Shown: piece after piece, positions 21,001-32,636 of the stretch
Layout: each line of letters begins with the position of its first letter
Position numbering within the stretch: position 1 is the first letter of the stretch
Source of the DNA: Rodentolepis nana
Taxonomy: Eukaryota > Platyhelminthes > Cestoda > Cyclophyllidea > Hymenolepididae
Direction of reading: 5' to 3'
DNA length: 32,671 bases
NCBI GenBank assembly: GCA_900617975.1
Contig: UZAE01012182.1
Coordinates: 21,831 to 54,501 of the forward strand
Notes under the pieces: generated by a model
What the model saw: the letters and a program-made list of their open reading frames with translations, nothing else
What the model was told of the DNA's origin: nothing
The model's database searches: none
Position numbers and translations under genes: made by a program

Positions 21001-21609
21001 GTTCTATTCTCATCGAATGCTTTAATGACTACAACGGATACAAATTTTTCAGGGACTGCTGCCACTTGTTTGGCCGCAAGTATACGCCGTCTCGAGTCAT
21101 CTGCTGGTGCTTTTGTTTGTACTAGTTGTTCTCAATTTAAAGGAACCTGGGTTCATGGGGAATTCATTTCTCACATCAATACACACCATCACGACTCCGA
21201 GTTTATCTCCTGTCCATACTGCGGCTGCGACTTTCCTCGGCTTTGTCTAACTTCTCATATTGCGTCACATTTTCATAACACTTACTCCAGATTACAAAAA
21301 TTTTGTCGCTCATTTGAAAATTGCTGCCCTTCGCCTGGGTGTAATTTCCAAACCAACGATATATTCGCTCTCAGGGTACACCAACATTTCAATCATCCAC
21401 GGGAGCAAGGAAAATACCGATGCTGCCACTGCTCAAAACAAGTAAACTCTTTAAACGCTCTTAATTCTCATATCACCTCCAAAACTATTCGGCTCTTCCA
21501 CTGTCCAATGTCCTATTGTACGATTAAATCCCTATCCAAAATGGCTATCATTGATCACGCTATTCGAGTACACTCTTCACCTTCCACATACATACGAGAA
21601 ACCATTGAG
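21001..21609 (+). CDS. Zinc-finger gene exon with start codon (fingers 1-5)
   Basis: The acceptor ends at 21000, ATG is at 21025 (MTTTDTNFSGTAAT), and the phase-0 donor is ATTGAG|GTAAGT. Four full C2H2 fingers and one degenerate finger lacking its second His are present. Finger spacing varies (C-x2-C or C-x4-C; H-x3-H or H-x4-H), as in divergent animal C2H2 proteins. Confidence 0.8.
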
Positions 21610-24600
21610 GTAAGTATGCGTCTTGCTTATTGATTTTCTTTCCCTTGCACTGGATTACTAGTCATCTCTAAGTGCCTGACTGAAATCTTATCACTTCCCT
21701 ACTATCTCACGCACACCGAAATTGCACTTATTACTTGATAGTCTTCTGAGCACTCGTCGGGTTAATGATTGCTGCTTTAAGAGGAGTTAGTTACTGGATG
21801 AAGTGGGATGTGGATGGCGGCTGTGATGATTAGCATGAATAAACACACCGGAGTACTGAGTGCACACGCATAAATACACCGTGTGTGTGTGTTGCGGAGT
21901 TGTGGTTGTATGAAGATGGATACACACTCTCTTGCATACAGCGAGCGGTCGACACACTGCATAATTCAGGACCTTTGCATGTACACACTCACTCTGCGTG
22001 TATGCACGAGGCACGATACGAAGACACCTTACGCATATTGAAACCTTTGGTCTCTGCCTTCTTGCTTATGTTTGTGCTCATCAAGTGGTGTTTGAGGTGG
22101 GGTATGCTTCAGCAGAGAATTCCCACAGTGTGTCATTTTCGCTCTGTGGTTTCCATAAGAGCATATACTGATTTACTACTGCTGCTATTGCACTGAAGCT
22201 ACTGTCAATACTTTTTTCTCCACAACAATGTGGGAACTAGGCAAACAGTTTGGCTTTTAGTTTTATGATAATGGTTCTGTATTCGTTGGTAATTTCAATG
22301 AATGGACGCGTCTTCAGTCTTAGTATCTCTGACCTACACATAGTTATCAGCATGCCGCTATCTAGATAGAATTATTCATTTGCTCATAAAAGTGTTATTT
22401 AATAAATATGTGTATCTATGGTTAAATTTGTTGGAATGGAAATAGTCTATTCATACCCATTTGTGAACTTAAATCGTCATTTTCAAAGTCGCCTAAATCG
22501 CTTATTCATGACCTTGTGTGTCGGTAGTATAGCGGGGTTAGCTTTCATTTCTTCCAGGTCATGAGGCCGTAGGATCGGGCCATGTCCAATGGCGTCGATG
22601 ACCAGTGATACTAGTTATTTCTAGTCAGCAAGTCCTCCTTCCTCTGAAGCTAATAATTATGAACGCTTTCCATAATGAATCCATGTGGTTGTAGCCTTCA
22701 ATAAAATTAATTTTTTGTAATCTCTTGTTTCATTTAAACCCTAAGAAGCATTTGATGTTAGTTGTAATTTAAGTTCATGATCTCGACTGTAGTGCATGCA
22801 TTTAGGCACATTTTTCCACGAGGCCCTCTAATATATTTTGGAAATCGCTCAAATCATATTTCAATTGTGGTCTTATTTCATGTCGCTTTCAATCGTTGTG
22901 TTCACATCTTTTTCCTTTAGTACATATGTAAATACAATGGAAAATTTCCATCCCATCTACGCTCGTTCATTGCCGCTGAAGAAAAAAAAGAGGCTACTGT
23001 ACGTCTATCACCAACGACGTCTCCATCGGTCATCCCGAGGTTGGACGATCCATCGAAATGCAAGGCCCTTTGCCTTCGCTGTTCTAAGTGTAACTTCTCC
23101 ACCAGAATATGGAAACGTTTTGAAAGTCATCTCAATTCTTGCGACACCGGCACTTTTACCTACACCATTTACTGGTGTAATGGTTGCTCAATAGTGTCCA
23201 CTGAACGGGATCTTATAGTGGAGCATATTCAGATAAAACATAATTCTGAGGTTAGTTTTCTATTTTGGGCTAACGTGCTTGCTATGACTTTGCAGTGGTC
23301 TTCTTTTCATAATGCTTGTTTACAAACTTCTTTCTGTTGATCAGGTTTAAGATTTTCTTTAGCTTGAATTGTGACTAAGGTGTTGATTAATATAAAGAAA
23401 TGGACAAGTGGCATTTAGTCCGAAGTGAAATAAGTACAAATCTTGACCAAATCAATTGCAGTTTAATATAAGTTAGGAATAATTTTCTAAAACATGAAAA
23501 TGATCTGTCGTTGCAACAACTTCATTGGACACGAGTTTCTGCTTAATGCGAATTCTACAAAATTGGTCTTTCAATGAATTGAAATATTATGTAAACTAGC
23601 GCACTATGACAGCATACAGAGTCTCGACTAGATCTTTTTCGATCGTAGACCATTCTGAGACCCTGGATGTAGTTTATTTCCTCTTAATTATTTAGAGTCT
23701 AAAATACTTTGAACTCGATTAACTAGCCAGCAGATTTCTAGCATTTCCTCATTGCTGGTACTGGTAATATTACTATCCCCATTTTTGAAGTTATAATTTT
23801 TTGTAATGCTCTTTAGCAAGATTCATTTCATTGTACTCCGTCGTGTTGAAGTAGAGCTTCATTCCTCATATACATTATCGACCAGCCACCATTATTGTAA
23901 GAACGTCGTTAATTTGGTCTTAGCTTGAAATGGTTTCCACCTCCTGTTCTTAGAGATCCAAAGTATTTCTGGCTTAACAAGTCATTTATCTAAGCCCATA
24001 AGAAAGTGGGCAAAATAACCAAATACCCCATTGAAAACACATACAAATTAATAGGAGGTAGTTCAGACTCCCTTCCATTAAGAACTTATAGGTAAGAATC
24101 TTCCTTCGACTATCTAATGGGAAATTTTGTTGAATATCTCAATTCCCCCTCGTGTTCGAATGTGTTCGCAAAGTCCAGGACGTCTTCCAATGTGGGGGTG
24201 TGTGTGCGTACGCAAAGGGAATAACCCATTTCCCTCTCGTCGTGTCCTCAAATATCTACCTAATAGAATCAGTCTTCTGTTGATGCTACTAAATTACCGG
24301 TCTAAATGTCTATTTGGTATTTATTTAGAACTTCCAATTTTAGCCCCTTTTATTCTTTCATAAGGTTTTATTAGTGCCTGTGGTAGTTAATAGGAGTCTA
24401 CAATGCTTTTTAATGTCTGAATTGTAACCTTTCCCGTAAGTGGTGAGCTCATCTGTCCTAGTATAAGTTTTTGAAATAGCTTCTCTTCAACAGGGCTTCC
24501 TCAGCTAACTAGTAACATAACTCATAGAATGCTTCAGTGTGAAGCTTGATCTGACTGGTCGCTTAGTTAGTCGGTTGTGAGAATGCTTTAACAAAACAGC

Positions 24601-27600
24601 GGGGCATGTTCATCTCCGCCCATTCCTGTCCAATAGTTTTCTTCTCTGACAGTTCGTTCGTTCATGCATCTGCTGGTAGTAGTAGGAGGCGAAACAACTG
24701 GCAGTTTGCGCGGTGATGGTGTGCGTGTGCGCCGAACACTGCTTGGTGGTTGAACTAGCGCGATGCGAAGTGATGCGCACATTGATTGGCGACGACGAAA
24801 ACCACCACCGCTGCAATTGCCTGGCCTACGGTAATCGATGCTGCTGCTGTGGCGCGCTCTCTGGTCGTGTTCATCCTAACAGCAGTTGCAGGCACTTGAC
24901 GACCTTCTAATGATGGGGTGTGAGGGGGGTTGGAGAGCAAGTGGCCTCTGGACATATCGCAGCTATTTTGTATGAATGTGTTTGCGTTCTACTCTGTGTG
25001 CTTACTTGTCTCTTCGCTCTGTCAACGTGTCCTTAGATGTTCGCTGGCATTCAGTTTGCGTCCAATATTAAGTCTGTTAAATAGTAGCCAGCTATTGCTC
25101 TTCCAAGCTCCTAGAATATCTCACTAGACGATATTTGAATACCTAGTATATTAGAATGTCACAAGGAAGTATCAGCTGGATTTAATCATCGCTAGAAGTT
25201 TATAGATTTTCAGCTTACTGAGTTATCGGTTAGAGGTAACTTGGCCTTCTAGAATTTCTTTTTCTCTCTCTACTACAACCAAGACATGAAATGGACAAAG
25301 CATGTGTATAGACAATGGCGTCAAGAAAGTAAAATGGAAGTGTTTGCTTCGTAGAGAATAAAGTAAAGCTCACTTCTAGGTTTAGGCAATTGGTATGACT
25401 GATTTAAGAACTCAAGGAAATCGCCAACGAGGTAGGCCACTACGAGTCTATCGATGTCATTTTTATTATTAGTGTAGGTCTAGAAAGTTCCAGCTATTTT
25501 TTTAAGTTAAACTGTATACAATTTCAATTCGTCTTTCTCTGGATCTATTGTTGAAAGGTGATTTATTTTCCTCATATTTATTTAAATTCTCATCTACTGT
25601 CAGTCTCCGACTAGCTTCTTCTAGCATATCTTGATGGGCTGTCCTCATCGTCAACTTTGTTTATGCTACGAGAATCAGAAGAATTTCATATTTACTCTAC
25701 GTGTGTGATTCTATGGTGAACTCTAAGGTTATCACTTCGCTCAATTAATGTTGCTTAAACTACTGTCTTCTAAACTGAAGTCACACTGCGATGAATGCAT
25801 CTGGACTTGGGTCTGTATTTACAGTGCTAAACAAATCATAGTAATCTTAATTTTGTCAACTTTTTTATTATTGTTCACTTCTGGATGTTTTCCGTTAACC
25901 AATACTATAATTGCAGAGGTGTTTGCTAGTCTTTGATATTGGATGCAGTGAGAACCATTGGATTTTAAACTACAAGTGCTCTGACAGTAGTCCGCAATTC
26001 GAAGATATCTATCAATATCATCTACTATCGGAGGTAGTTGTTTGGAATGTTCAAGCTAGCCTCGCAACGCACAGCTGCGTGTGTTCGCTAAGTCCAAAAT
26101 CGCACAACACGACGCAGGCGGTGACTCATGTTAGCTCTCTCTCTCTCGACGTGTCCTCAGGTGGCCGCCTTGAATCACCGCCGTCATTGCGAGTGGTTAT
26201 GAGGACTGAGGGTGTTTGCGGCTTTTGCTGAATGGTATTATCAGTAGAAATCGTTAGAATGTGAGCAATGTAGAAGACTCATTTCTTGACCTGATTTCAT
26301 TGAATCATCTTTGATTGGAAGGTTTCTATCTACTGGTGGTAATTCCATAATTTGATCTAGATGTTGATATATGGCATGTGGTCTGTCACTATTGCTTGGA
26401 ATGGTATCTTAGCAGTAATCTATCTATTTGCTGCTAGTCAAGGACTTGTGAAATTGTCTGGACAAAGGACGATCCGAAGTGGTGTCTATTTGTTCTTAGA
26501 TTTATGGTCTTCGGTAATCCTTGAATTTTTTATAATTCTTACATTGAGTTAACACTCCGTTCCAAATTTGATCTTTAAATTTTGGAATTTGATCCTTCAT
26601 TTCTACCTTTTTATCGATTTTCTCTTCTGCTTTCTAGTTTCTGATGACAATTTTCTTCCGGTTAAGCCATCTTTTTAAAAAGCATACTTGGTACTCAAGT
26701 TCTATTCTGAACAGTTGGCGAGATATCTTGCATTGATCTAGGTCAAACTGTTAGCAAACTAGAGTTGTTGTTTCGTTACCTATTTATTAATCTGAGCTTT
26801 GACTAGGTCATGTGTTTCTGTATCAATTTCCGCCATCGGTAAGGCTGACTTGACCGTCTGCGTATGCTCTTATGATCGATTTAGTGTTCTTATATACGAT
26901 AACGGGGTCCTTCTTTACTTAATGGACCTGCCTAGTATAGTTTTGGAATATGAGTTGACCTTTTAACGAGAACAGCAATTGACCTAGTGGGCCCCATTTT
27001 TAGAGGTCACTGGACAGGTTTTCGACAAATTTTTATTGCTCTTTGGCCCTGGAATATTAGTTTCAGTAACCATTTATTGATTGACTTTCGGTCTTTATCT
27101 TTGAAGTATGTGTTTGACAACTAAAATGTCTAATTGTAAACCATCTCAAAGAAGGGAAAAATTGAATTGTACATGTAAAATTATATTGTTATGGGATAGT
27201 ATATTTTTCATCTGACTTGATCTGGTCTATCTCTGCTAAAGTGGAAATGGAACGATCAAAATGTCATATCTTACCCTAAATTTAAAATATCTTTCCCACT
27301 ATTGTTCCCCTGCATCTGGTCCATTTGTTTTGCTGTATTATTTTAAAGATCTCTATTTTGTTTCTGTGTTTAGCTAAGTCAAGAGAAGCCAGGATATTTA
27401 CAAATTGAAGTAGGGATCTATTTCTAACCCAGAGGTATTTGATAAGATTTCCTGGTCGTGTGTTCAATGATTGATTGACTCGCACACTCCGTTCTTATGA
27501 TTGAAGGGTTTGTATCAACTAACACTCTTCCAACTTCCAAATGGAATATGCCTGAAAATTTCTTGATAGTTTTAATTAGGGTCAAAGGGCCCAGTTTCTT

Positions 27601-30600
27601 GGCATTTCATGGATTATAAATGCCAATTCACTCCTATGTTCTGGTTTAATTATTGAACTATTTCTAACCCATTCTAAGTTTAATGCATTGTCTTTGTTAG
27701 CTCTTGTTTTCTGGTATTTAAGGCACTCCGTTTGATTGACTTTCCTCCTCCTTGGATCTTATGCCTTTGTCAGTTAGCGCTTAATTTCAGCCGGTTTTTG
27801 AATAAAAGTAACATTCTGAGCTTTCAATTTGGCCATTTCGTGAATGCTCACTAATTATCCTGCTCGAACTCAGACAAATGCCTCGGCATTTACCTGTAAT
27901 TGCCGATGGCATTCTGCAGTAGTGACTGAGAGTCTCCTGTTCTGGAACTTCCTAGTTTCGGGTCTTGAATAGTCATATATTGTGGGTTTTTTTAAACGTG
28001 ATCTGATAGTTTAGCTACTTCCAGCCTACTTCGTTCACTTAGCTTCGCCTGCTAGTCTGCCTAAGCCAAGGGTGTGTGTATGTATATATGCTAGAGCGAG
28101 ATTCCACTGAAGGCCACATGGACTACTGCGACAACTGCTGGTGTTGGTAGAAAAGTAGGCAAGGCAAGAGCCATAGGGCGTGTGTAGGTGTGTATACAAC
28201 TAGCAGCAGGCGTACCCATTGATCGACGCTATGGACGCTAAGCGCGCCAACTACCTCTCTTCTCTTTTTCTTGGGGAAGGTCTAGGTAGCTACAACTAAA
28301 TTTCCCACCTCTACCTTGTCTTTCATCCACTCGATTTCCTTCATCACATATCTAATGATGGCTAAATTTCATTAAGAGAGTGAGAGAAAGCGATTAAGAA
28401 GGAAAGAAGAAGGCAGTGTTGCTCTAGAAGGATGAGGAGTATGCGAAGAAGCAGTAGCATTGATCGAGAACATACGCGCGTAGTAATTGGAGGCGTTCTC
28501 GCTGACTCCATTGGCTACTGTTACTACTGCTTCTTTCTTGAATGTGGACTTGCACGTCCGCACTACACGCATCCATACGGACGCACCCCTTTGTTCTTCC
28601 ACCACATCTGCATCTGACAGTCTCGCGTAGTTGCGTTATTCACCTTCCTTCTCTTCATGGTTGTCGTCTCCTATCTCTTAGCCTTCTAGACTTATCACTT
28701 TACCATCCTCTAAATTGATGTTAGGGAATTCAATGTCATTTGTTGAAGGCTTTTCGAAAGTCTTAAAATTGCAGGCTTCTAATGGGATATGAAATTTACG
28801 AAAGTGAAGATATGTTCTTTAATATGAGCTGGTGCCAAACATTTGTTCCCATATCTTAAACTATGATAACTGTGGATCCGCTTGTCTAATTATTATGCAC
28901 CATTGTGTCAGATTTACATCCCAAGTTCATTAATGATAGTTTTACCAATAGTTAATTTTGCTTGAAGGGAGATATTTTGGAACAGTTCTTTTGGAGAGGA
29001 CTCATTCTGTTACCTCACTTATTCATCACAATTAACTAGCATGGTTGGCTACTAGCAAAATTGTTGAGTACAGAAAGTGTGAGTTGAATTCGCGCCTCCT
29101 GGTTAATAACCACGCACCTTAGTCGTAGTGAATGGTTTATTATCCCAAACCTATCATTAAGTTAAGTTGCATGCTTAGTTGACTATGGCTATGAGTATAA
29201 GGTCATGACGCAATTTTTAAGTGTGGTTGTTTAGCACTATTTTCACTTTTTTCATCTAGTTTCCTTGTTAGATATCGTTCGATACTCTAAACTTTCGCGA
29301 GAGAGCTGATGTCTTTTAGTCATTAGTTCCATCTTGCCATTTTTGACTCTTCGTTCGCTCTTTTTGTTCCTATTTTTCTTCCAGCAATACACTGGAAAAA
29401 CTCATGACTTTGAAGCCTTTCGGTTTCCATCTTGACCATGCAAATCATGTTATGAAATCTTTATGATTAGTTGGTTAACTTTCGTTTAAGAGCTTTAATA
29501 TATTCAGAATTAATTTTATTACAGAAGCTAGTTCTTCTGAAAGTGTTATTTAATATTCACTCTGTCTTTTAGTCTATGATTATGGACATGTGTTATGAAG
29601 TTGAAGTGAATCTTAAGGATGTGAAGAAGGTTTCCTTGCAAAGTTTGGTTTTACCTGACCCTATTCTGCTCTCAACAATGGCCTCCTTGCTCACCCCGTC
29701 ATCGACCATTCCTATGAACGTTAACTCACCTCTATTCCCTACTTCAACATCTGTTTTGTCAAGCGTCAAGCCCTCCACCTCAAACATTACCAATTTACCT
29801 CTCCCAGATGCTAACTCCCTGCTTAATCCAAACAGCGAACTCTTTTCGATTATGATGTCGGCGTTTACCAATCCTAACACTCTTTCTAATAATAACAACA
29901 GCAGTGGTATAGAATGCATCATTGATAATTTGAAGAGTCTCATTCCAAATAATGGCCAGGTCGATAGAGGCTCGAATCATTCCATCGGAATTGGCGAAGA
30001 TCCTTGTACACCCGCCTCCCCATCAAACTCTGTCGGTGCTTTTAGAGAAGATGAGAAAATTTCCTTCTCCTTTGACGAAGAGTTATTCCGTAATGAAAAT
30101 AACAACCGATTCTCTAGTGATACGCTTGAATCACTTGTTGAGCTGCTGCATAAATCTTGCTCGTACGTTATTAGAATTATTGGTAAGGAGAGAAATCGCA
30201 AAGTTCCCCAATGCCCAGTTTGCAATCGTACCTTCAACTATGGTCTCCCGGATTTTAAACGCCATCTTTTAGCCATGCATCTTGACGCCCCCAGAGATCA
30301 CATTAAAGATCTCACTAAATATCTTCGTTCGTCGAAAGTCGAATCAGCAGCAACGTCCTCGTCGTTGTCACCGTCACTTTCATCAGAAGAACAGGAAAGG
30401 CAAGCAAATATGCGTCAATGGCGTTCAACAACTATTGAACCCGGTGTAGTCCACATCCCTCTTCCCTATTCCATCACAGTTCTCGAACGTTTACTTGTAC
30501 AGGATGACGAGGTTACACCAGAACAGCGTGTTTCTATCATGGAAAAAATGAAGATCTATTCCACAATGAAAGCCATCACTGAGACCAAGGATGGTGTCAG

Positions 30601-32578
30601 GCGTCATAAATGCTGTCAGTGTAAATACTTATCCCCTCATGCTCTAGCTGATGTGCGAAAGCATATTATGGGCTCGCATTGTGGTATTTCCACAAAACAT
30701 TTCCGTCACTGTTTGCAGGCTTCACGTCTAGATAATTCGGACTTTGGTCTCCTTTCAGATGATAGATTGATAAGAATGGCTCATGACTCTCGTTCTAAAA
30801 AACATGAGAACAATACCAACAACGTCAATCCTGAAAATGATGAGAGTGAGGCGGGTAGCTTAGCGGATGTTAGACTGAATCACTCCACTCCTTCTCCCGA
30901 GAGCCGTGAACCTGATGAAAATGGTATCTCAAGATTCACTACAATGATTCCAGGTTCGAAAACCCCCGTGAAAGTACGAATCCGAGGTCCCATTCCACCT
31001 GGAGAAGCAGTGGCTAGTAGCACCCCTTTAACTCAGAGTTCAATATTTATAAATCCTTCCACATCGAATGAGTTCATTGATGGTTCGTTAACGATCGACC
31101 TCGCAGAACTGATAAAGGAAAATCCTGCACTGGCCGGAGCGGATAGGATTGTTGATCTACCTCTACCCTACTCCAAAAATGTTCTTCGCAAGCTCCTGGA
31201 AAATGCTGGTGCAACGCCTAAACAGATCTTGGAAATAAATGAGAAGATGGAGGTGTACAGCTTGAGGACAATGAAACGTATCTGTGCAGGAGAAAAGACA
31301 CTGGCTTTCCGGTGCTCCTGTAAGCGACTCTTTGTGACTTCACGCCAACCAGATGCTAAGATGCGACCTGCAACACTAGCTGATAGTCGGCGTCATGTCA
31401 TGGGTGTTCACGCGAAAATCTCCCATGAGTTCATAACGATTTGTTGTCAGGCCTCGAGAATTTGTCGGGAGAATGGATTTGAGCTCTTTAATGATGAAAT
31501 GCTCTTCCGTTTGGCTATGGATAGACCCATTAAACTAAATACTACAGATGCCTCTTCAGACAAACTGTCTTCTCATCAAACTCCTCGTACTGCATCCTCA
31601 AGGAGTTCAACCTCAAGGTTAGGATCGCTTCCGCCCTTGCGTCCCCTTGCCGATATATCAGCTGAGAATTCAGAAGAGGAAAAGACTGCGGTTAACAATC
31701 GGTTCTCTTTACCCACTGTATTGCATGACTCGTCGACGGTCTCGAATGGTGGTCTAGATGATGAAGACTCGGGAGAGTCAATTGATATGTCTCGGGTACT
31801 CTCTTGTCTTAATGAACAAGATCCTGGAAGTGTTGAACGCATAATTGATTTGCCCTATTCAAGGACTGCTCTTGAAAGCCTTGTTCATGACTATTGCCCC
31901 GAGAACTACTTTTTGGTACTAAAAAAGAAGATGCAAATTTACACAAAATATAAGGTTTTTGTTCAACGTCGAAACAAACGACGCTATTTCTGCTGCTCCG
32001 GCTGCTCATCCATTTCACCTCACGGTATGGGAGATATCAGGAAACACATTCTGGGCGTGCATGCTAAAGTTCCCGAGCGATATAAAGCTGCCGCGATGCA
32101 TTGCTCACGTTTGAGTCGTGAGGATAACTCTCTACTTAGTGATGATAACCTTCTCCAGCTCGCCAAAATGAAGTGGAAAGGCACTGTGATCAGACCGCTT
32201 TCAGAGATTTCCACGTTGCCATCTTCAGAGGCACCAAGCACTTCTCGACATCAACGTAACTCTGTGATTAGATTACCTGAACTTGATATCCCTACTTCTT
32301 CTACCCCGGCGGTTCTCAATAGGACGTTAAAGGGTAGGCAAGCTATCCCCTTCTATTCATGTTCTGCTTGTCGTGTGGCCTCTGAGGACCCTGCAGCTAT
32401 GCGATCTCATGTTGTAAGGGAACATCTTGGTGTCCCGCCTTACGAATGTCCCGAGTGTGCTGAAGCTTTCTTTACATCCAGCAATCTTGGTACTCATTGC
32501 GCTTCTGCGCATGAGAACTGTATTCCAATCATTCCACCAACCTCATTGGCCACTCCATTTAGATTGGCGATGCAATCG
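21025..32578 (+). CDS. Large multi-zinc-finger protein with repeated novel modules (partial)
   Basis: Probable nucleic-acid-binding nuclear protein. Coding exons are 21025-21609, 22921-23250 and 29573-32578, all joined in phase 0, giving 1,307 residues. A further 117-nt phase-0 exon (25917-26033) is possible. The gene continues past the window. The N-terminal part carries about seven C2H2 or C2HC fingers: C32/C35/H50/H54, C63/C66/H78/H82, C101/C106/H119/H124, a degenerate one at C133, C160/C165/H178/H183, a C2HC at C249-C269, and C281/C284/H297/H302. The big exon adds a C-x2-C-x13-H-x4-H finger near residue 519, then three repeated modules of about 110-123 residues, then two classical fingers near its end. 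Ser/Thr/Asn-rich linkers separate these. I do not recognise an orthologue. Start ATG 21025 was chosen because a strong acceptor lies just upstream. Confidence 0.8.
21610..22920 (+). other. Intron of the zinc-finger gene
   Basis: GT-AG intron of 1.3 kb with a GTGT/CACAC-rich stretch at about 21835-22000 and the tRNA-like relic at 22527. Frames on both strands here are low-complexity and not credible genes. Confidence 0.6.
22527..22600 (+). repeat. tRNA-like sequence (tRNA-Asp-like 5' half)
   Basis: TCGGTAGTATAGCGGGGTTA closely follows the D-arm and A box of eukaryotic tRNA-Asp. The rest (GGTCATGAGGCCGTAGGATCGGGCC) has only a weak B box and no clear acceptor-stem pairing. It is a tRNA pseudogene or retroposon head in an intron of the zinc-finger gene. 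Confidence 0.5.
22921..23250 (+). CDS. Zinc-finger gene exon (fingers 6-7)
   Basis: A 330-nt phase 0/0 exon with acceptor TTTTTCCTTTAG and donor TCTGAG|GTTAGT. It encodes CSKCNFSTRIWKRFESHLNS plus C (a C2HC finger) and CNGCSIVSTERDLIVEHIQ followed by IKH (C2H2). Confidence 0.75.
23251..29572 (+). other. Large intron of the zinc-finger gene (6.3 kb)
   Basis: T-rich intronic DNA. It contains the candidate cassette exon at 25917 and three CpG-bearing, more GC-rich patches (about 24590-24940, 28040-28260 and 28430-28620) that stand out from the AT-rich background. No other exon fits the phase-0 pattern convincingly. Confidence 0.55.
25917..26033 (+). CDS. Candidate 117-nt cassette exon of the zinc-finger gene
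   Basis: Acceptor ATAATTGCAG and donor TCGGAG|GTAGTT bracket 39 phase-0 codons (RCLLVFDIGCSENHW and so on, ending YQYHLLSE). The phase and the GAG|GT exon end match the two upstream exons. The protein shows no finger pattern, so it may be an optional exon or chance. Confidence 0.35.
29573..32578 (+). CDS. Zinc-finger gene large exon (repeat modules and fingers 8-13)
   Basis: A single open stretch of 1,002 codons runs from acceptor CTGTCTTTTAG to donor CAATCG|GTAAGT. It begins SMIMDMCYEVEVNLKDVKKV. A Ser/Asn/Pro-rich region of about 200 residues precedes the first finger (CPVCNRTF...KRHLLAMH). Three homologous modules follow, and then paired fingers CSACRVAS...HVVREH and CPECAEAF...HCASAH joined by a GVPPYE linker, close to the classical TGEKPY linker. 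The frame stays open past the donor to the window end. Confidence 0.85.
30110..30345 (+). other. Divergent module 1 (finger with C-x2-C-x13-H-x4-H)
   Basis: It encodes SDTLESLVELLHKS, then the finger at residues 519-541 and a helical DHIKDLTKYL tail. It lacks the PYS start, the EKM box and the QASR box of the later modules, but has the same finger spacing and a similar helix before it. It may be an ancestral or decayed unit. Confidence 0.45.
30446..30784 (+). other. Repeat module 2 (113 aa)
   Basis: Order of elements: VVHIPLPYS, VLERLL, TPEQRVSIMEKMKIYS, the finger (HKCCQCKYLSPHALADVRKH then IMGSH), LQASRLDN, and LLSDDRLIRMA. It is the clearest copy, with an intact C-x2-C-x13-H-x4-H finger. 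Confidence 0.75.
31148..31516 (+). other. Repeat module 3 (123 aa, expanded finger)
   Basis: Same order as module 2: IVDLPLPYS, VLRKLL, TPKQILEINEKMEVYS, ADSRRHVMGVH, CCQASRIC, ELFNDEMLFRLA. The cysteine pair is C-x1-C and the loop to the first His has 24 residues instead of 13, so zinc binding may be lost while the helix is retained. Confidence 0.75.
31841..32170 (+). other. Repeat module 4 (110 aa)
   Basis: Elements: IIDLPYS, ALESLV, LKKKMQIYT, FCCSGCSSISPHGMGDIRKH followed by ILGVH, MHCSRLS, LLSDDNLLQLA. The finger again has C-x2-C-x13-H-x4-H spacing. Confidence 0.75.
32360..32512 (+). other. Paired classical C2H2 fingers
   Basis: Two adjacent fingers, the first ending HVVREH and the second CPECAEAFFTSSNLGTHCASA plus H, are joined by LGVPPYE. 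This linker form is typical of DNA-binding C2H2 arrays. Confidence 0.85.
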
Positions 32579-32634
32579 GTAAGTTATTCAATCGTTTTTC
32601 TTGAATTATTTTATTTGCCATGGCCATCACCCAG

Positions 32635-32636
<2 letters not shown>

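Noticed and set aside
21787..22196. Overlapping frames on both strands rich in Thr, His and Val
   Set aside because: They derive from a GTGT/CACA-rich stretch in an intron and show no domain.
24588..24955. Cys-rich plus-strand frame and its antisense partners in a CpG-bearing patch
   Set aside because: Open on both strands because of local composition; no splice junction in phase 0 fits. The region is kept only as a possible regulatory patch.
29593..30237. Antisense frames opposite the large zinc-finger exon
   Set aside because: They are shadows of the 1,002-codon plus-strand frame.
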